DNA from: Paenibacillus_G filicis
GTDB taxonomy: Bacteria > Bacillota > Bacilli > Paenibacillales > NBRC-103111
NCBI RefSeq assembly: GCF_038070315.1
Contig: NZ_JBBPCC010000029.1
Coordinates: forward strand, 1 to 64,000
Direction: 5' to 3'
Length of the DNA stretch: 64,000 nt
Shown: one piece after another, positions 49,935-59,017 of the stretch
Numbering within the stretch: position 1 is the stretch's first letter
How the letters are laid out: each line of letters opens with the position of its first letter
Program-made: the position numbers and the translations under genes
Notes under the pieces: generated by a model
What the model was told of the DNA's origin: nothing
Databases searched by the model: none
The model's input: only the letters and a program-made list of their open reading frames with translations

Positions 49935-51680
49935 TTAGGCGGATAACCGCTGCAGCAGACTTGTAAACTCCCGGGCCGGAATCGGCTTGGAGTAAATATA
50001 GCCCTGGATCTCCCTGCACTTGACGTCCAGCAGGAAGGAAAGCTGCTCCTCAGTCTCAACGCCCTCGGCGATCACATTCAGCTTCAGGCTGTGCGCCATC
50101 GCCATAATCGCCCGGATGATGGCTGCATCATCCGGATCATCCGTAATATCGCGGACGAACTGCTGCGCAATCTTCAGCTTATTGATCGGGAACTTCTTCA
50201 AGTAACTGAGCGAGGAGTAGCCCGTTCCGAAGTCATCCATCGAGATATGGACGCCCAGATTCCTCAGCTCCTGCAGCTTCTGAATCACCTGATCGACGTG
50301 AACCATCGCGATGCCTTCCGTGATCTCCAGCTCCAGATACTGCGGCTCCAGACCGCTGTCCTGCAGCGCCCTCAATACCACCTGGATGAAGTCCTGCTGA
50401 TGGAACTGGATCGGAGAGATGTTGACGGCCATCTTGACCGCAGGGAACCCTGCAGCCTGCCATGCCTTGTTCTGCTTACAAGCCATACGAAGCACCCATT
50501 CCCCGATCGGAATGATCAGTCCCGTTTCCTCCGCCAGCGGGATAAATTCACCCGGAGAGATGTAACCCAGACTCGGATGGTTCCAGCGAATCAAGGCCTC
50601 CATGCCATTCAATCGGCTCGTGAAAATATCTACCTGCGGCTGGTAATGCAGAACAAACTCCTCATGCTCCAGCGCTTGATTCAGCCACTCCTCCATCACC
50701 AGCTTCTTGATCACCGTATCGTTCATCTCGGCCTGAAACAGCTGGTAACCGTTTTTGCCGCGGTCTTTCGCCCGGTACAAGGCGGTATCAGCGTTTTTCA
50801 TCAAGGTGACAGAGTCGTCGCCGTCGTCCGGATACATGGCAATGCCAATGCTGCACCCGACTCTGAGCACATGCCCTTCTATGGAAAAGGGCTGGCTGAG
50901 CAAGCGCATAATCTTCTGCGCGACCTTCTCGGCATCGTCACTCAGTGCCGTATCCTTGATCAGCAGCGTGAATTCGTCGCCACCCTGTCTGGCTACTACA
51001 TCTCCCATGTGCAAACCCTGCTGCAGGCGCTGGGCTGCTTCGTTCAGAAGCTGATCTCCAAAGGTATGCCCGAACGTTTCATTGACGTTCTTGAACCTGT
51101 CCAAGTCGATCAGCATAACGGAGAGCTTGCGCTGTGACTGCTTGGCTACCTCAATCGACTGGCCCAGCGTTTCCTGGAACATTTGCCGGTTCGGAAGCCC
51201 CGTCAGTGAATCGTGATACGCCAGATAAGTCAGCTGGCGGACCGTCCTATCGCGTTGACGGATATCCGTGGCGACCAGAAACATCAACGGACCGGTCAGC
51301 AGGAACAAGAGAAGCGTTTCGGGCGTGTCCGCGAACCAATTAACCGTGCCGGTATACATAAACCGAAACATCATGTCGATGGCCTCTATGGCCACGAACA
51401 GAGCCGCAACGATGAGCACGGTTCTGACCGGGCGGAAGGCTCCTCTCTGCTTGATACCGCCGTATAGAGCAGGAGGAACGAGCAAGCTCAGACTTAAGGC
51501 CTTCAAGTAATCGAACAGACCGTTCGACCATCCGATAAGATCTTTCATGGACAGCATGACCAATGCGGCTCCGGCCATTACACCCCACAGACGCAGAAGC
51601 AATCCATACCGGGCAAGGGTACTCCTCGTATTATCCCCCTGCTCCCTGTAAGGGCCTGGAGCATGTTGCGCTTTTTCCAT
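49935..51680 (-). CDS. Membrane GGDEF-EAL c-di-GMP protein
   Basis: 581 residues. Four membrane helices at about 28-145, then a GGDEF domain at 160-320 (RQGGDEFTLLIKD, intact) and an EAL domain at 330-575 (MEALIRWNHPSLGYISPGEF, LELEITEG, SMDDFGTGYSSLSYLKKFP, NVIAEGVETEEQLSFL). The usual LKIDRSFV is LKIAQQFV here; the metal-contacting Glu, Asp pair and Lys are kept, so phosphodiesterase activity is still plausible. It may make or break c-di-GMP; which dominates cannot be told. Confidence 0.92.
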   Translation of the reverse strand: MEKAQHAPGPYREQGDNTRSTLARYGLLLRLWGVMAGAALVMLSMKDLIGWSNGLFDYLKALSLSLLVPPALYGGIKQRGAFRPVRTVLIVAALFVAIEAIDMMFRFMYTGTVNWFADTPETLLLFLLTGPLMFLVATDIRQRDRTVRQLTYLAYHDSLTGLPNRQMFQETLGQSIEVAKQSQRKLSVMLIDLDRFKNVNETFGHTFGDQLLNEAAQRLQQGLHMGDVVARQGGDEFTLLIKDTALSDDAEKVAQKIMRLLSQPFSIEGHVLRVGCSIGIAMYPDDGDDSVTLMKNADTALYRAKDRGKNGYQLFQAEMNDTVIKKLVMEEWLNQALEHEEFVLHYQPQVDIFTSRLNGMEALIRWNHPSLGYISPGEFIPLAEETGLIIPIGEWVLRMACKQNKAWQAAGFPAVKMAVNISPIQFHQQDFIQVVLRALQDSGLEPQYLELEITEGIAMVHVDQVIQKLQELRNLGVHISMDDFGTGYSSLSYLKKFPINKLKIAQQFVRDITDDPDDAAIIRAIMAMAHSLKLNVIAEGVETEEQLSFLLDVKCREIQGYIYSKPIPAREFTSLLQRLSA

Positions 51681-51818
51681 TGTCGATCCTCTGCTTCCTC
51701 TTTAAAGGTATACTTCTATTGTAAGGGGACGGCTACAAATCGACAAGAAAAACTTGGTCGTAAAGTCCTATTTTTCTAAAGTTCGCACGAACTGAGCAGA
51801 AATATGTCGAACATCCCG

Positions 51819-53474
51819 TCAATAGAGCCTAATCTCATTGGGGTAGACGGTCTCATCGTCGTTGCTGTCCATGACCCGAACCTCGATATTCCATCTTCCC
51901 GCGTAAGGCAAGTAAGGTCCCTGCGCCTTATAGGTATAGCGCTTCATCCCATAATCTTCGTCTACGCTCGCATCTTCAGCCGGTACCAAGGGTACCTCAA
52001 ACGGAGCGATATCCGGCATATCCGGTGACTGCAGCTTCAAGATCACTTGCTTCGGAGGACCCAACTGCTCCAGCAGCCATACCTTGACGGTAAAGCGGTT
52101 GACACCCGGCGCATTGGGCGTAATCTGTGTGGTCATATGAATCTTCTGCCCCATCACATGCCATTGCAGCGGGGTATTGGCAGGCATCGGGGTCAGATAG
52201 GTGAAGATCCCGACAATGACCAGAATACAGGTCATGAGCGCGGCGTCGACCCGAATCAGCGCTCCGAGAGCACGCTCTTTCTTACGTTTGAGCGTATAGC
52301 GGATGACGGCTGCTGTGAGGATGACCAGCAGGACAAGCCCCGTTTTGGCGATCAGCCAGCGGCCCCAAGCCGTCTCCAGCACGTATTCGATGTCAGGCAG
52401 GAAGATCAGCGTGGACAAAGTCCCCGTCACAGCCAGCACGATGATGGACAAGAGCGCAGCGGTCGAGAACACGGGCAGCAGCTTGCGGACTCCCTCCTGA
52501 TGGACACGCCATAGATAGAGCAGCATCACCAGACCTCCGACCCACACGGCTGAAGCCCCTAGATGCAGCCAGTCGAGCAGCAGCGTCTGACTCTTGGGCT
52601 GGAAGGCCGACGCATGGCCCAGCAGACTTTTGCTGAACCAGACAGCCGCTACCCAGCCATAAGCGAGCCAAGGTCCGCGCTGCAGACATACGAAGGACAG
52701 CAGTGCCAGCAAAAGCCCAGCCAGCCAGGCGGGTCCGATCGTCGTTTTGGTGAACAGGCTGATCAAGCCTTCCGTCCCCCCATCTCCGACAAGATCGCCC
52801 AAGTGCGCGCCCATGAATAAAATATAGACAACCGTGTAGGCCTGCTGCAGGACTCCTGTGACCTTGCGCAGCAAGGATTGCGTCTGCTCCGGCTGGCCAA
52901 GCCCGAACCAGCGCTGCCACAATACCCAACCCGTCAGCGTAAGCATCGAGACGTAGAAGGCGATCCGGGCCGCGAATTGCAGGACGTCCTTCGTGCCAAG
53001 CCCGCCTAAGTCGCTGGCATGCCGGTGCATATGCTCCATGGATTCATTGCTGCTCGCCGCAGAGGGAGCATCCAGGCTTTGCCCGACAGCAAACAGATAG
53101 CTCCCTTGAATCGGGTGCCCGTCCGCTGAGATGACGTGATACGTCGCCAGATAAGTGCCTCGCGCGAGCTCGGGCAGATCGAGGATCACCGCCGTCCTGG
53201 ACTCGTTCATGACTGCGACCTTATCCGTTACCTTATGCTTGTCCTTATCATAGACACGCACATAATAAAGCCCTTCTTCGAGGCGCTCGTTGAACGTTAG
53301 CGTCACGGCCTCCGGAGACCTCTCCAGCTCACTGCCCGCTTCCGGCACCGCCTGCACGAGACTGGCGTGCGCATGAACACGGTCTGCCGGCAGCATCCAA
53401 AACACCATAAGTGCAATCATCCACACATAGACCCAGATCCGGGCACGCGTTCGATGAAGCCGAGAAACATTCAT
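51819..53474 (-). CDS. CopC-CopD fusion copper protein (YcnJ type)
   Basis: 551 residues. Signal peptide to about 35, with mature CopC domain starting HASLVQAVPEAGSELERS, where an N-terminal His is a copper ligand. HVISADGHPIQGSYLFAV carries further His ligands. CopD-like part with about eight membrane helices at 160-430, then a C-terminal extracellular YtkA-like beta domain at 440-551 (INVEV-type strands, PNAPGVNRFTVKVWLLEQLG). It probably helps import or handle copper. It stands alone; the ycnK regulator is not adjacent. Confidence 0.9.
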   Translation of the reverse strand: MNVSRLHRTRARIWVYVWMIALMVFWMLPADRVHAHASLVQAVPEAGSELERSPEAVTLTFNERLEEGLYYVRVYDKDKHKVTDKVAVMNESRTAVILDLPELARGTYLATYHVISADGHPIQGSYLFAVGQSLDAPSAASSNESMEHMHRHASDLGGLGTKDVLQFAARIAFYVSMLTLTGWVLWQRWFGLGQPEQTQSLLRKVTGVLQQAYTVVYILFMGAHLGDLVGDGGTEGLISLFTKTTIGPAWLAGLLLALLSFVCLQRGPWLAYGWVAAVWFSKSLLGHASAFQPKSQTLLLDWLHLGASAVWVGGLVMLLYLWRVHQEGVRKLLPVFSTAALLSIIVLAVTGTLSTLIFLPDIEYVLETAWGRWLIAKTGLVLLVILTAAVIRYTLKRKKERALGALIRVDAALMTCILVIVGIFTYLTPMPANTPLQWHVMGQKIHMTTQITPNAPGVNRFTVKVWLLEQLGPPKQVILKLQSPDMPDIAPFEVPLVPAEDASVDEDYGMKRYTYKAQGPYLPYAGRWNIEVRVMDSNDDETVYPNEIRLY

Positions 53475-53646
53475 ATCGTTAACCTCCGTTTCAACCTGTC
53501 AGCCTTAAATGTAGCACAAAGCAGGGCCCGAAACCACAGGACTTGGACCGCGAAATCTACGATTCTATGACATGTCAATTCTCGCAAATAGATTGACAGA
53601 AGGTCCCCTTATCATGTACATTCTTTTTATTGTCTCATTCGAAAAT

Positions 53647-53694
53647 AAACTATATGTTGTAGATTGAATATCAGTTAAACACGATATGTAGTAT
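53647..53694 (+). promoter_or_regulatory. Tandem NrdR boxes upstream of nrdA
   Basis: Box 1 AAACTATATGTTGTAG (53647-53662) and box 2 ACACGATATGTAGTAT (53679-53694) both match the NrdR palindrome ACACwATATnTwGTGT with a few changes. Their centres are 32 bp apart, three helical turns, which is the standard arrangement. They lie about 190 bases before nrdA in a 409-base gap that shows no gene. Confidence 0.8.
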
Positions 53695-53883
53695 ATTTTA
53701 CAAAAAGTCAAGTCTTTTATTACAGAGTTCGGCTAGTCCGTTCTTCCCCTTTATTCGACAAAATTCATCATGTCTTGGAACACCCTTTAGGACATCATCA
53801 CCAGCATGCTGCTGCCCGCAATAGGACAGGCGCGTGCTTTTTATTCGCTGGCCGATTGAACTACTTGCAGAGGAGCTAAAATC

Positions 53884-56109
53884 ATGATTATCGTCAAACG
53901 CGACGGCACGAAGGAAGAGCTCGTATTTTCCAAAATGAAAAAGGTGATCGATTTCGCAAGTGAAAGCTATCCGGAATGCGATCCCCTGGAGCTAGAGACA
54001 GCCTTGCTGCCTTTGTTCCGCAACGGCATTACGACTAAGGAAATCCAACGCTTACTGATTCAAGTGGCAGTAGAGAAAACAAGCGTAGAGCAGCCCAACT
54101 GGCAGTATGTTGCCGCCAAGCTGCTGGCCTACGATCTGTATAAGGAAGCCCGGCTGAACCGCAAATATGGTCATTTTGGCTACGGGGATTTGTATTCGCT
54201 CATCACCTATCTGACCGATGCCGGACTGTACGGCTCTTATATTCTGGAGCATTACACCCGTGAAGAGATCATGGAGCTCGGCGCCTACATCAAGCCGGAG
54301 CGCGATTATCTGCTCAATTACATAGGGCTCAAAACACTCGCCGACCGCTACCTGATCCGCAGCCACGACAAGGAAGTGCTGGAGCTGCCGCAGGAGCTGT
54401 TCATGGGCGTGGCCATGCATCTGGCCATGAAGGAGTCCGACAAGCTGCGCTGGGCCAAGCAGTTCTACGATGTGCTGAGCAGCCTGGAGATGACCGTCGC
54501 TACACCTACCCTAGCTAACGCGCGCAAGCCGCTGCATCAATTGTCCAGCTGCTTCATCGATACGGTGCCGGATAACCTGTGGGGCATCTATAACGTGGAC
54601 CAAAGCTTCGCGCAGGTCTCCAAGCATGGCGGCGGCATGGGCATCTATGTCGGCAAAGTGCGCAGCCGCGGCTCCAACATCCGCGGGTACAAGGGCGTCG
54701 CAGGCGGCGTCGTGCCTTGGATCAAGAACTACAATAACACCGCTATCGCCGTCGATCAGCTCGGTGTTCGCTCCGGTGCAGTCGCCGTCTATCTGGACGT
54801 CTGGCACAAGGATATCCTGGACTTCCTGAACCTGAAGACCAACAATGGCGACGACCGGATGAAGGCTCACGATATTTTCCCTGGCGTCTGTATTCCGGAC
54901 CTGTTCATGCGCACGGTGCAGGAGCGCGGCTCCTGGTACCTGTTCGATCCGCATGAGGTCCGCAAGTACAAAGGCTACTCGCTGGAGGATTCGTTCGGAG
55001 ACGAGTGGGAGCAGCGTTACCTCGATTGCGTCAACGACGAGAACATCTCCAAGGATGAGATCCCGGCGATTGACATCATGAAGCGCATCCTGACCAGCTC
55101 GTTTGAAACCGGCACGCCGTTCATCTTCTTCCGCGATACGGTTAACCGCGCTAACCCGAACAAGCATAAGGGCATGATTTACTGCTCTAACCTGTGCACA
55201 GAGATTTGTCAGAATATGAGCGCTACCGAGATCATCCAAACGACCCACGAGGATGGGATCATCACTTCGCAGGTGAAGAGTGGCGACTTCGTCGTATGCA
55301 ACCTGTCCTCCACGAATTTGGGACGTGTATACACCAAAGAGGATATCGAGCGCGTCGTCATGACCCAGATGCGGATGATGGATAATGTCATCGATCTGAA
55401 CTATTACCCGGTACCGCAAGCGGAGATTACGAATAAGAAATACCGTGCCGTCGGTCTCGGCTCCAGCGGCTACCATCAGATGCTGGCCCAGCTGCAAATC
55501 AACTGGGAATCGGATGAGCATGTGGCCAAGGCTGCAGAAGTATACGAATGGATGAACTTCTACGCCATCAAGGCTTCCATGGAGATTGCCCGTGAAAAAG
55601 GCGCCTACCCGGCGTTCGAGGGCAGCGAATGGCAGACAGGCGTTTACTTCGACTCCCGCGGCTATGATAGCCCCGAGTGGCAGGAATTGAAGGAACAGGT
55701 TGCGAAGCACGGCGTCCGCAATGGCTGGATGTTCGCCATCGCGCCGACCGCATCGACGTCGCTAATCGCCGGCTCGACCGCAGGGATCGATCCGATCTTC
55801 AACAAGTTCTTCGTCGAAGAGAAGAAAAACGCAGTCATTCCGCAAACGGCGCCTAACCTGAATGCCGACACAATGTGGTATTATAAGGAAGCTCACCGGA
55901 TCGATCAGCTCTGGAGCATCAAAGCAGCCGGTGCGCGCCAGCGTCATATTGACCAGTCCCAATCCTTCAACCTTTATATCACGCCAGAGCTGTCCGCAAG
56001 GGAGTTCCTGGAGTTGTACATGGCCGCTTGGGAGAATGGCCTCAAGACCGTGTATTACGTCCGCAACAAGAGCCTTGAGGTTGAAGACTGCGTAAGCTGC
56101 AGCGCCTAA
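53884..56109 (+). CDS. nrdA: Class I ribonucleoside-diphosphate reductase, alpha subunit
   Basis: 741 residues; AGAGGAG precedes the ATG. An N-terminal ATP-cone (IIVKRDGTKEELVFSKMKKV) gives allosteric control. Catalytic Cys are Cys223 (QLSSCFID), the central one in CSNLCTEICQN, and the third in VVCNLSSTNLGR. The C-terminal redox pair is Cys736 and Cys739 in DCVSCSA. It reduces NDPs to dNDPs using the radical made by NrdB. There is no nrdI beside it, consistent with class Ia-like organisation. Confidence 0.95.
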   Translation: MIIVKRDGTKEELVFSKMKKVIDFASESYPECDPLELETALLPLFRNGITTKEIQRLLIQVAVEKTSVEQPNWQYVAAKLLAYDLYKEARLNRKYGHFGYGDLYSLITYLTDAGLYGSYILEHYTREEIMELGAYIKPERDYLLNYIGLKTLADRYLIRSHDKEVLELPQELFMGVAMHLAMKESDKLRWAKQFYDVLSSLEMTVATPTLANARKPLHQLSSCFIDTVPDNLWGIYNVDQSFAQVSKHGGGMGIYVGKVRSRGSNIRGYKGVAGGVVPWIKNYNNTAIAVDQLGVRSGAVAVYLDVWHKDILDFLNLKTNNGDDRMKAHDIFPGVCIPDLFMRTVQERGSWYLFDPHEVRKYKGYSLEDSFGDEWEQRYLDCVNDENISKDEIPAIDIMKRILTSSFETGTPFIFFRDTVNRANPNKHKGMIYCSNLCTEICQNMSATEIIQTTHEDGIITSQVKSGDFVVCNLSSTNLGRVYTKEDIERVVMTQMRMMDNVIDLNYYPVPQAEITNKKYRAVGLGSSGYHQMLAQLQINWESDEHVAKAAEVYEWMNFYAIKASMEIAREKGAYPAFEGSEWQTGVYFDSRGYDSPEWQELKEQVAKHGVRNGWMFAIAPTASTSLIAGSTAGIDPIFNKFFVEEKKNAVIPQTAPNLNADTMWYYKEAHRIDQLWSIKAAGARQRHIDQSQSFNLYITPELSAREFLELYMAAWENGLKTVYYVRNKSLEVEDCVSCSA

Positions 56110-56167
56110 ACCTGAAAGGACTGCGGCCAGGGCTGTGAATAGCAGCGACCTGATTTTGAAATCCTAC

Positions 56168-56195
56168 ACAGGGGCCTCTGCCCCTGTTTCCTTTA
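56168..56195 (+). terminator. Hairpin between nrdA and nrdB
   Basis: ACAGGGGC / GCCCCTGT, 4-nt loop, followed by TTCCTTTATTT. Moderately terminator-like and placed inside the operon, so it may lower nrdB expression or protect the nrdA mRNA end. Confidence 0.65.
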
Positions 56196-56229
56196 TTTAC
56201 ACGACTTCTACTCACAGGAGGGTCTACAT

Positions 56230-57267
56230 ATGGATCTGCAAAAGAAAAAGCTGTTCAATGAAAACGGGGACCGCGATTGGGGCAAGCGCCGCATGATCGG
56301 AGGCAACACGACGAATCTGATCGAGCTGAACAATGTGAAATACGACTGGGCTACGAAGATGTACCGGACGATGATGAATAACTTCTGGATTCCGGAAGAA
56401 ATCCCCCTCGCCCAGGACGCCAAGGATTACAAGTTCCTCTCGCCCGAGGAGCGTCAGAGCTACGACAAGATCATCAGCTTCCTGATCTTCCTGGATTCCC
56501 TCCAGACGGCTAATCTACCGAATATCAACGAGTATATCACCGCTTCCGAGGTCAACCTGTGTCTGACCGTTCAGACGTTCCAGGAGGCCGTGCACAGCCA
56601 AAGCTACTCGTACATCCTGGACAGCGTATGCTCGGCCGAGGTACGTGACGACATCTACAATCAATGGCGCGAAGACAAGCATCTTCTGAAACGCAACCGG
56701 TTCATCACCGATCTGTACGAGCGCTTCATCGAAGCGCCGACAACCGACAACCTGATGCGTACGATTATGGCCAACTATATTCTTGAAGGCTTGTACTTCT
56801 ACAGCGGCTTCAGCTTCTTCTACGCGCTCGGACGTCAAGGCAAGATGCTCGGGACCGTTTCGGAGATCAAGTACATCCAGCGTGACGAGCTGACACATCT
56901 GGCGCTGTTCCAGAATATTTTCCGGGAGATCCGCAAGGAAAACCCTGAGGTGTTCACGGAAGAGCTGATCGAAGACCTGCGCGGTATGATGCGTACGGCT
57001 GTCGAGCATGAGATCGAGTGGGGTCAATACATCACGAACAACAAGATCAACGGACTCAGCAATGAAATTCTGGATCAGTATATTAAATACTTGTCCAATG
57101 AACGGCTGCGCAAGCTCGGCCTCGAGATTCTGTACCCGGAAGTCGTCGAGCATCCGATGAAGTGGGTCGAGAGCTTCAGCAACATGAACAGCATGAAGAC
57201 CGACTTCTTCGAGCAAAAGGTTACGAACTACAGCAAATCGTCCAACCTCAATTGGGATGATTTGTAA
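56230..57267 (+). CDS. nrdB: Class I ribonucleoside-diphosphate reductase, beta subunit
   Basis: 345 residues; CAGGAGGG precedes the ATG. The ferritin-like core carries ligands in FLIFLDSLQTANLPNINEY, TVQTFQEAVHSQSYSYILDS (Glu and His, with the Tyr for the radical in this region), LEGLYFYSGFSFFYAL and RDELTHLALFQNIFRE, and AVEHEIEWGQY. The C-terminal tail NSSNLNWDDL-like end contacts NrdA. Co-transcribed with nrdA, with a hairpin in the 120-base gap. Confidence 0.95.
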   Translation: MDLQKKKLFNENGDRDWGKRRMIGGNTTNLIELNNVKYDWATKMYRTMMNNFWIPEEIPLAQDAKDYKFLSPEERQSYDKIISFLIFLDSLQTANLPNINEYITASEVNLCLTVQTFQEAVHSQSYSYILDSVCSAEVRDDIYNQWREDKHLLKRNRFITDLYERFIEAPTTDNLMRTIMANYILEGLYFYSGFSFFYALGRQGKMLGTVSEIKYIQRDELTHLALFQNIFREIRKENPEVFTEELIEDLRGMMRTAVEHEIEWGQYITNNKINGLSNEILDQYIKYLSNERLRKLGLEILYPEVVEHPMKWVESFSNMNSMKTDFFEQKVTNYSKSSNLNWDDL

Positions 57268-57300
57268 GACCTATTGAAAAGCTAATCCGATTGAATATAC

Positions 57301-57354
57301 AAAGGGGTTGTCCCGCAAGGTCCTAGAGAACCTTACGGAACAACCCCTTTATTT
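57301..57354 (+). terminator. Terminator after nrdB
   Basis: AAAGGGGTTGT...CCG-AAGG pairs with CCTT-CGG...ACAACCCCTTT, then ATTTG. Confidence 0.85.
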
Positions 57355-57395
57355 GAGCTTCGTTTCACTTGGCCCGCACACCGGATGCTGGATGC

Positions 57396-58949
57396 TTAGA
57401 TGCGCTTGCGTGCCTCTTCATTAATCCCGGCACAGATTTTCTCCAGCTCATGGGCGAGCTGGTTCAGCCCCTCTGTCGCTTCCGAGATCGACTCCATCGC
57501 CATGAGCTGATGCTGGCTGGAAGACAATACCCGCTGCGCGCCGCCTGCATTATCGCCGGACAACCGCGCCACCTCGTTCAAGGAAGCGGAAACCTCCTCC
57601 GTACCTGCCGACATCTGCTGGGCTGAAGCCGATATTTCCTGAATCTGGTCACAAACCCTGCGAGCTTCCTCCACGATCAGGTTAAACACCTGACCCGCCT
57701 CGCCGACCGCCTGATGGCTGGACTCGACTTCGGCTCCGCCAACCTTCATAATCTGAACTGCCGAGGAGGTGGCCCGCTGGATCTCCTCAATTAGCTCGCT
57801 GATCTGACCGGCTGACGCTTCCGACTGTTCAGCCAGCTTGCGCACTTCGGTGGCGACGACGGCAAAGCCGCTCCCCTGATCTCCCGCACGGGCCGCTTCG
57901 ATGGCGGCATTCAGCGCCAGCAGGTTCGTTTGCGAAGCAATGCCGGAGATGATCGTTGCAATTTCTCCGATTTGCAGCGACTGCTGCTCCAGACGCTCCA
58001 GCGCCTCCCCAACCTTCTGCGAGGTGACTTGCAGCGAATCCAGCTGAGATACGGCATGATTGATCGTGATATTGCCCTTCTCTGCCTCACGGACCATGCC
58101 CATCGAGGCTTCGGTGACGACGCCCGACGATTCAGCCACACGTTGTACGCCGATCGACATCTCTTCCATGGCGCGAGCACTGTCGTTACTGTTCTGCGCC
58201 TGATCCTCGGTAGCGGCTGCCATACGTTCCATGGACTCCATAATGCTGCGGTTTTCGACCAGTGTACGGTCCGCATTGCCGTTCAGATGTTCGACATAAC
58301 GAACAAGCTGGCCTGAGCTTGTCGTTAACCGGTCCAAGGTTTGCTTGAGCAGCTCCTGCTTCTGCAGCTTCTCCGCCTCAAGCAGCCCGAGCGTGACTTT
58401 CTTCTTGGAAATCTGCCAGACCGTTGTTCCGGCTGTCAACAGCAGGAATACGAGATGAACCAATAAGAGCGTGATGCCGTAGCCTTCCGATCCGAAGACC
58501 AGCTCCGGGAAAAACAAAAAGGCCGTCGCATATTGCAGCGCGAAAACTCCGGTCATGGTCCAGATCAGCTTGGTGCTTTCATAAAAGGCCATCAAGGCGA
58601 TAACCATAAAAATCGAGAAGAAGAACTCCAGCATACCGCCCGCTACGAAGATCATAGCTACGCTCGACAGCGTCATCGACAACGCATTGGCCAGCGGTAC
58701 TAAGCGCTGCTGCCCCATCGCGTAAGCAATACCGCCTGCAATCAGAAAAAGAACGGGAGCAACCAGCAAAGAGTTCAGCACAAAGCCGTAAGCGGTCAAA
58801 TCCACATTATGCTGAGAGTGAAACACACCCACCCAGCGGAATAGTACATGTGTCAAGAGAGCAAGCATAAAGGTGCCCAAAGTAACAGGCAATGTCATTC
58901 TGTTTTTGATGGTGAGCATATCGAGCGGTTTTTCAGTCAAATCTCCCAC
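57396..58949 (-). CDS. Chemoreceptor-like protein with six-TM sensor region, no HAMP
   Basis: 517 residues. Six hydrophobic helices at about 15-190 (MLALLTHVLFRWVGVFH, LFLIAGGIAYAMGQQ, VAMIFVAGGMLEFFFSIFMV, and others), then directly the signalling domain (210-517) with tip SQTNLLALNAAIEAARAGDQ. No extracellular loop is large enough for a ligand domain and HAMP is absent, so it may sense membrane or energy state. It is in the same direction as the two-component genes downstream of it in coordinates. Confidence 0.9.
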   Translation of the reverse strand: MGDLTEKPLDMLTIKNRMTLPVTLGTFMLALLTHVLFRWVGVFHSQHNVDLTAYGFVLNSLLVAPVLFLIAGGIAYAMGQQRLVPLANALSMTLSSVAMIFVAGGMLEFFFSIFMVIALMAFYESTKLIWTMTGVFALQYATAFLFFPELVFGSEGYGITLLLVHLVFLLLTAGTTVWQISKKKVTLGLLEAEKLQKQELLKQTLDRLTTSSGQLVRYVEHLNGNADRTLVENRSIMESMERMAAATEDQAQNSNDSARAMEEMSIGVQRVAESSGVVTEASMGMVREAEKGNITINHAVSQLDSLQVTSQKVGEALERLEQQSLQIGEIATIISGIASQTNLLALNAAIEAARAGDQGSGFAVVATEVRKLAEQSEASAGQISELIEEIQRATSSAVQIMKVGGAEVESSHQAVGEAGQVFNLIVEEARRVCDQIQEISASAQQMSAGTEEVSASLNEVARLSGDNAGGAQRVLSSSQHQLMAMESISEATEGLNQLAHELEKICAGINEEARKRI

Positions 58950-59017
58950 ATCCTTTGGAATTTTACATGCATGTCATGCATCAACAAGCCGCAGCCCGAG
59001 TCAAGAAGAAGCAGGCG

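Noticed and set aside
49935..51680. Idea that the EAL domain is dead because LKIDRSFV is LKIAQQFV
   Set aside because: The metal-binding and catalytic residues that can be seen (EAL Glu, DDFG Asp pair, Lys, EGVE Glu) are kept, so inactivity cannot be claimed.
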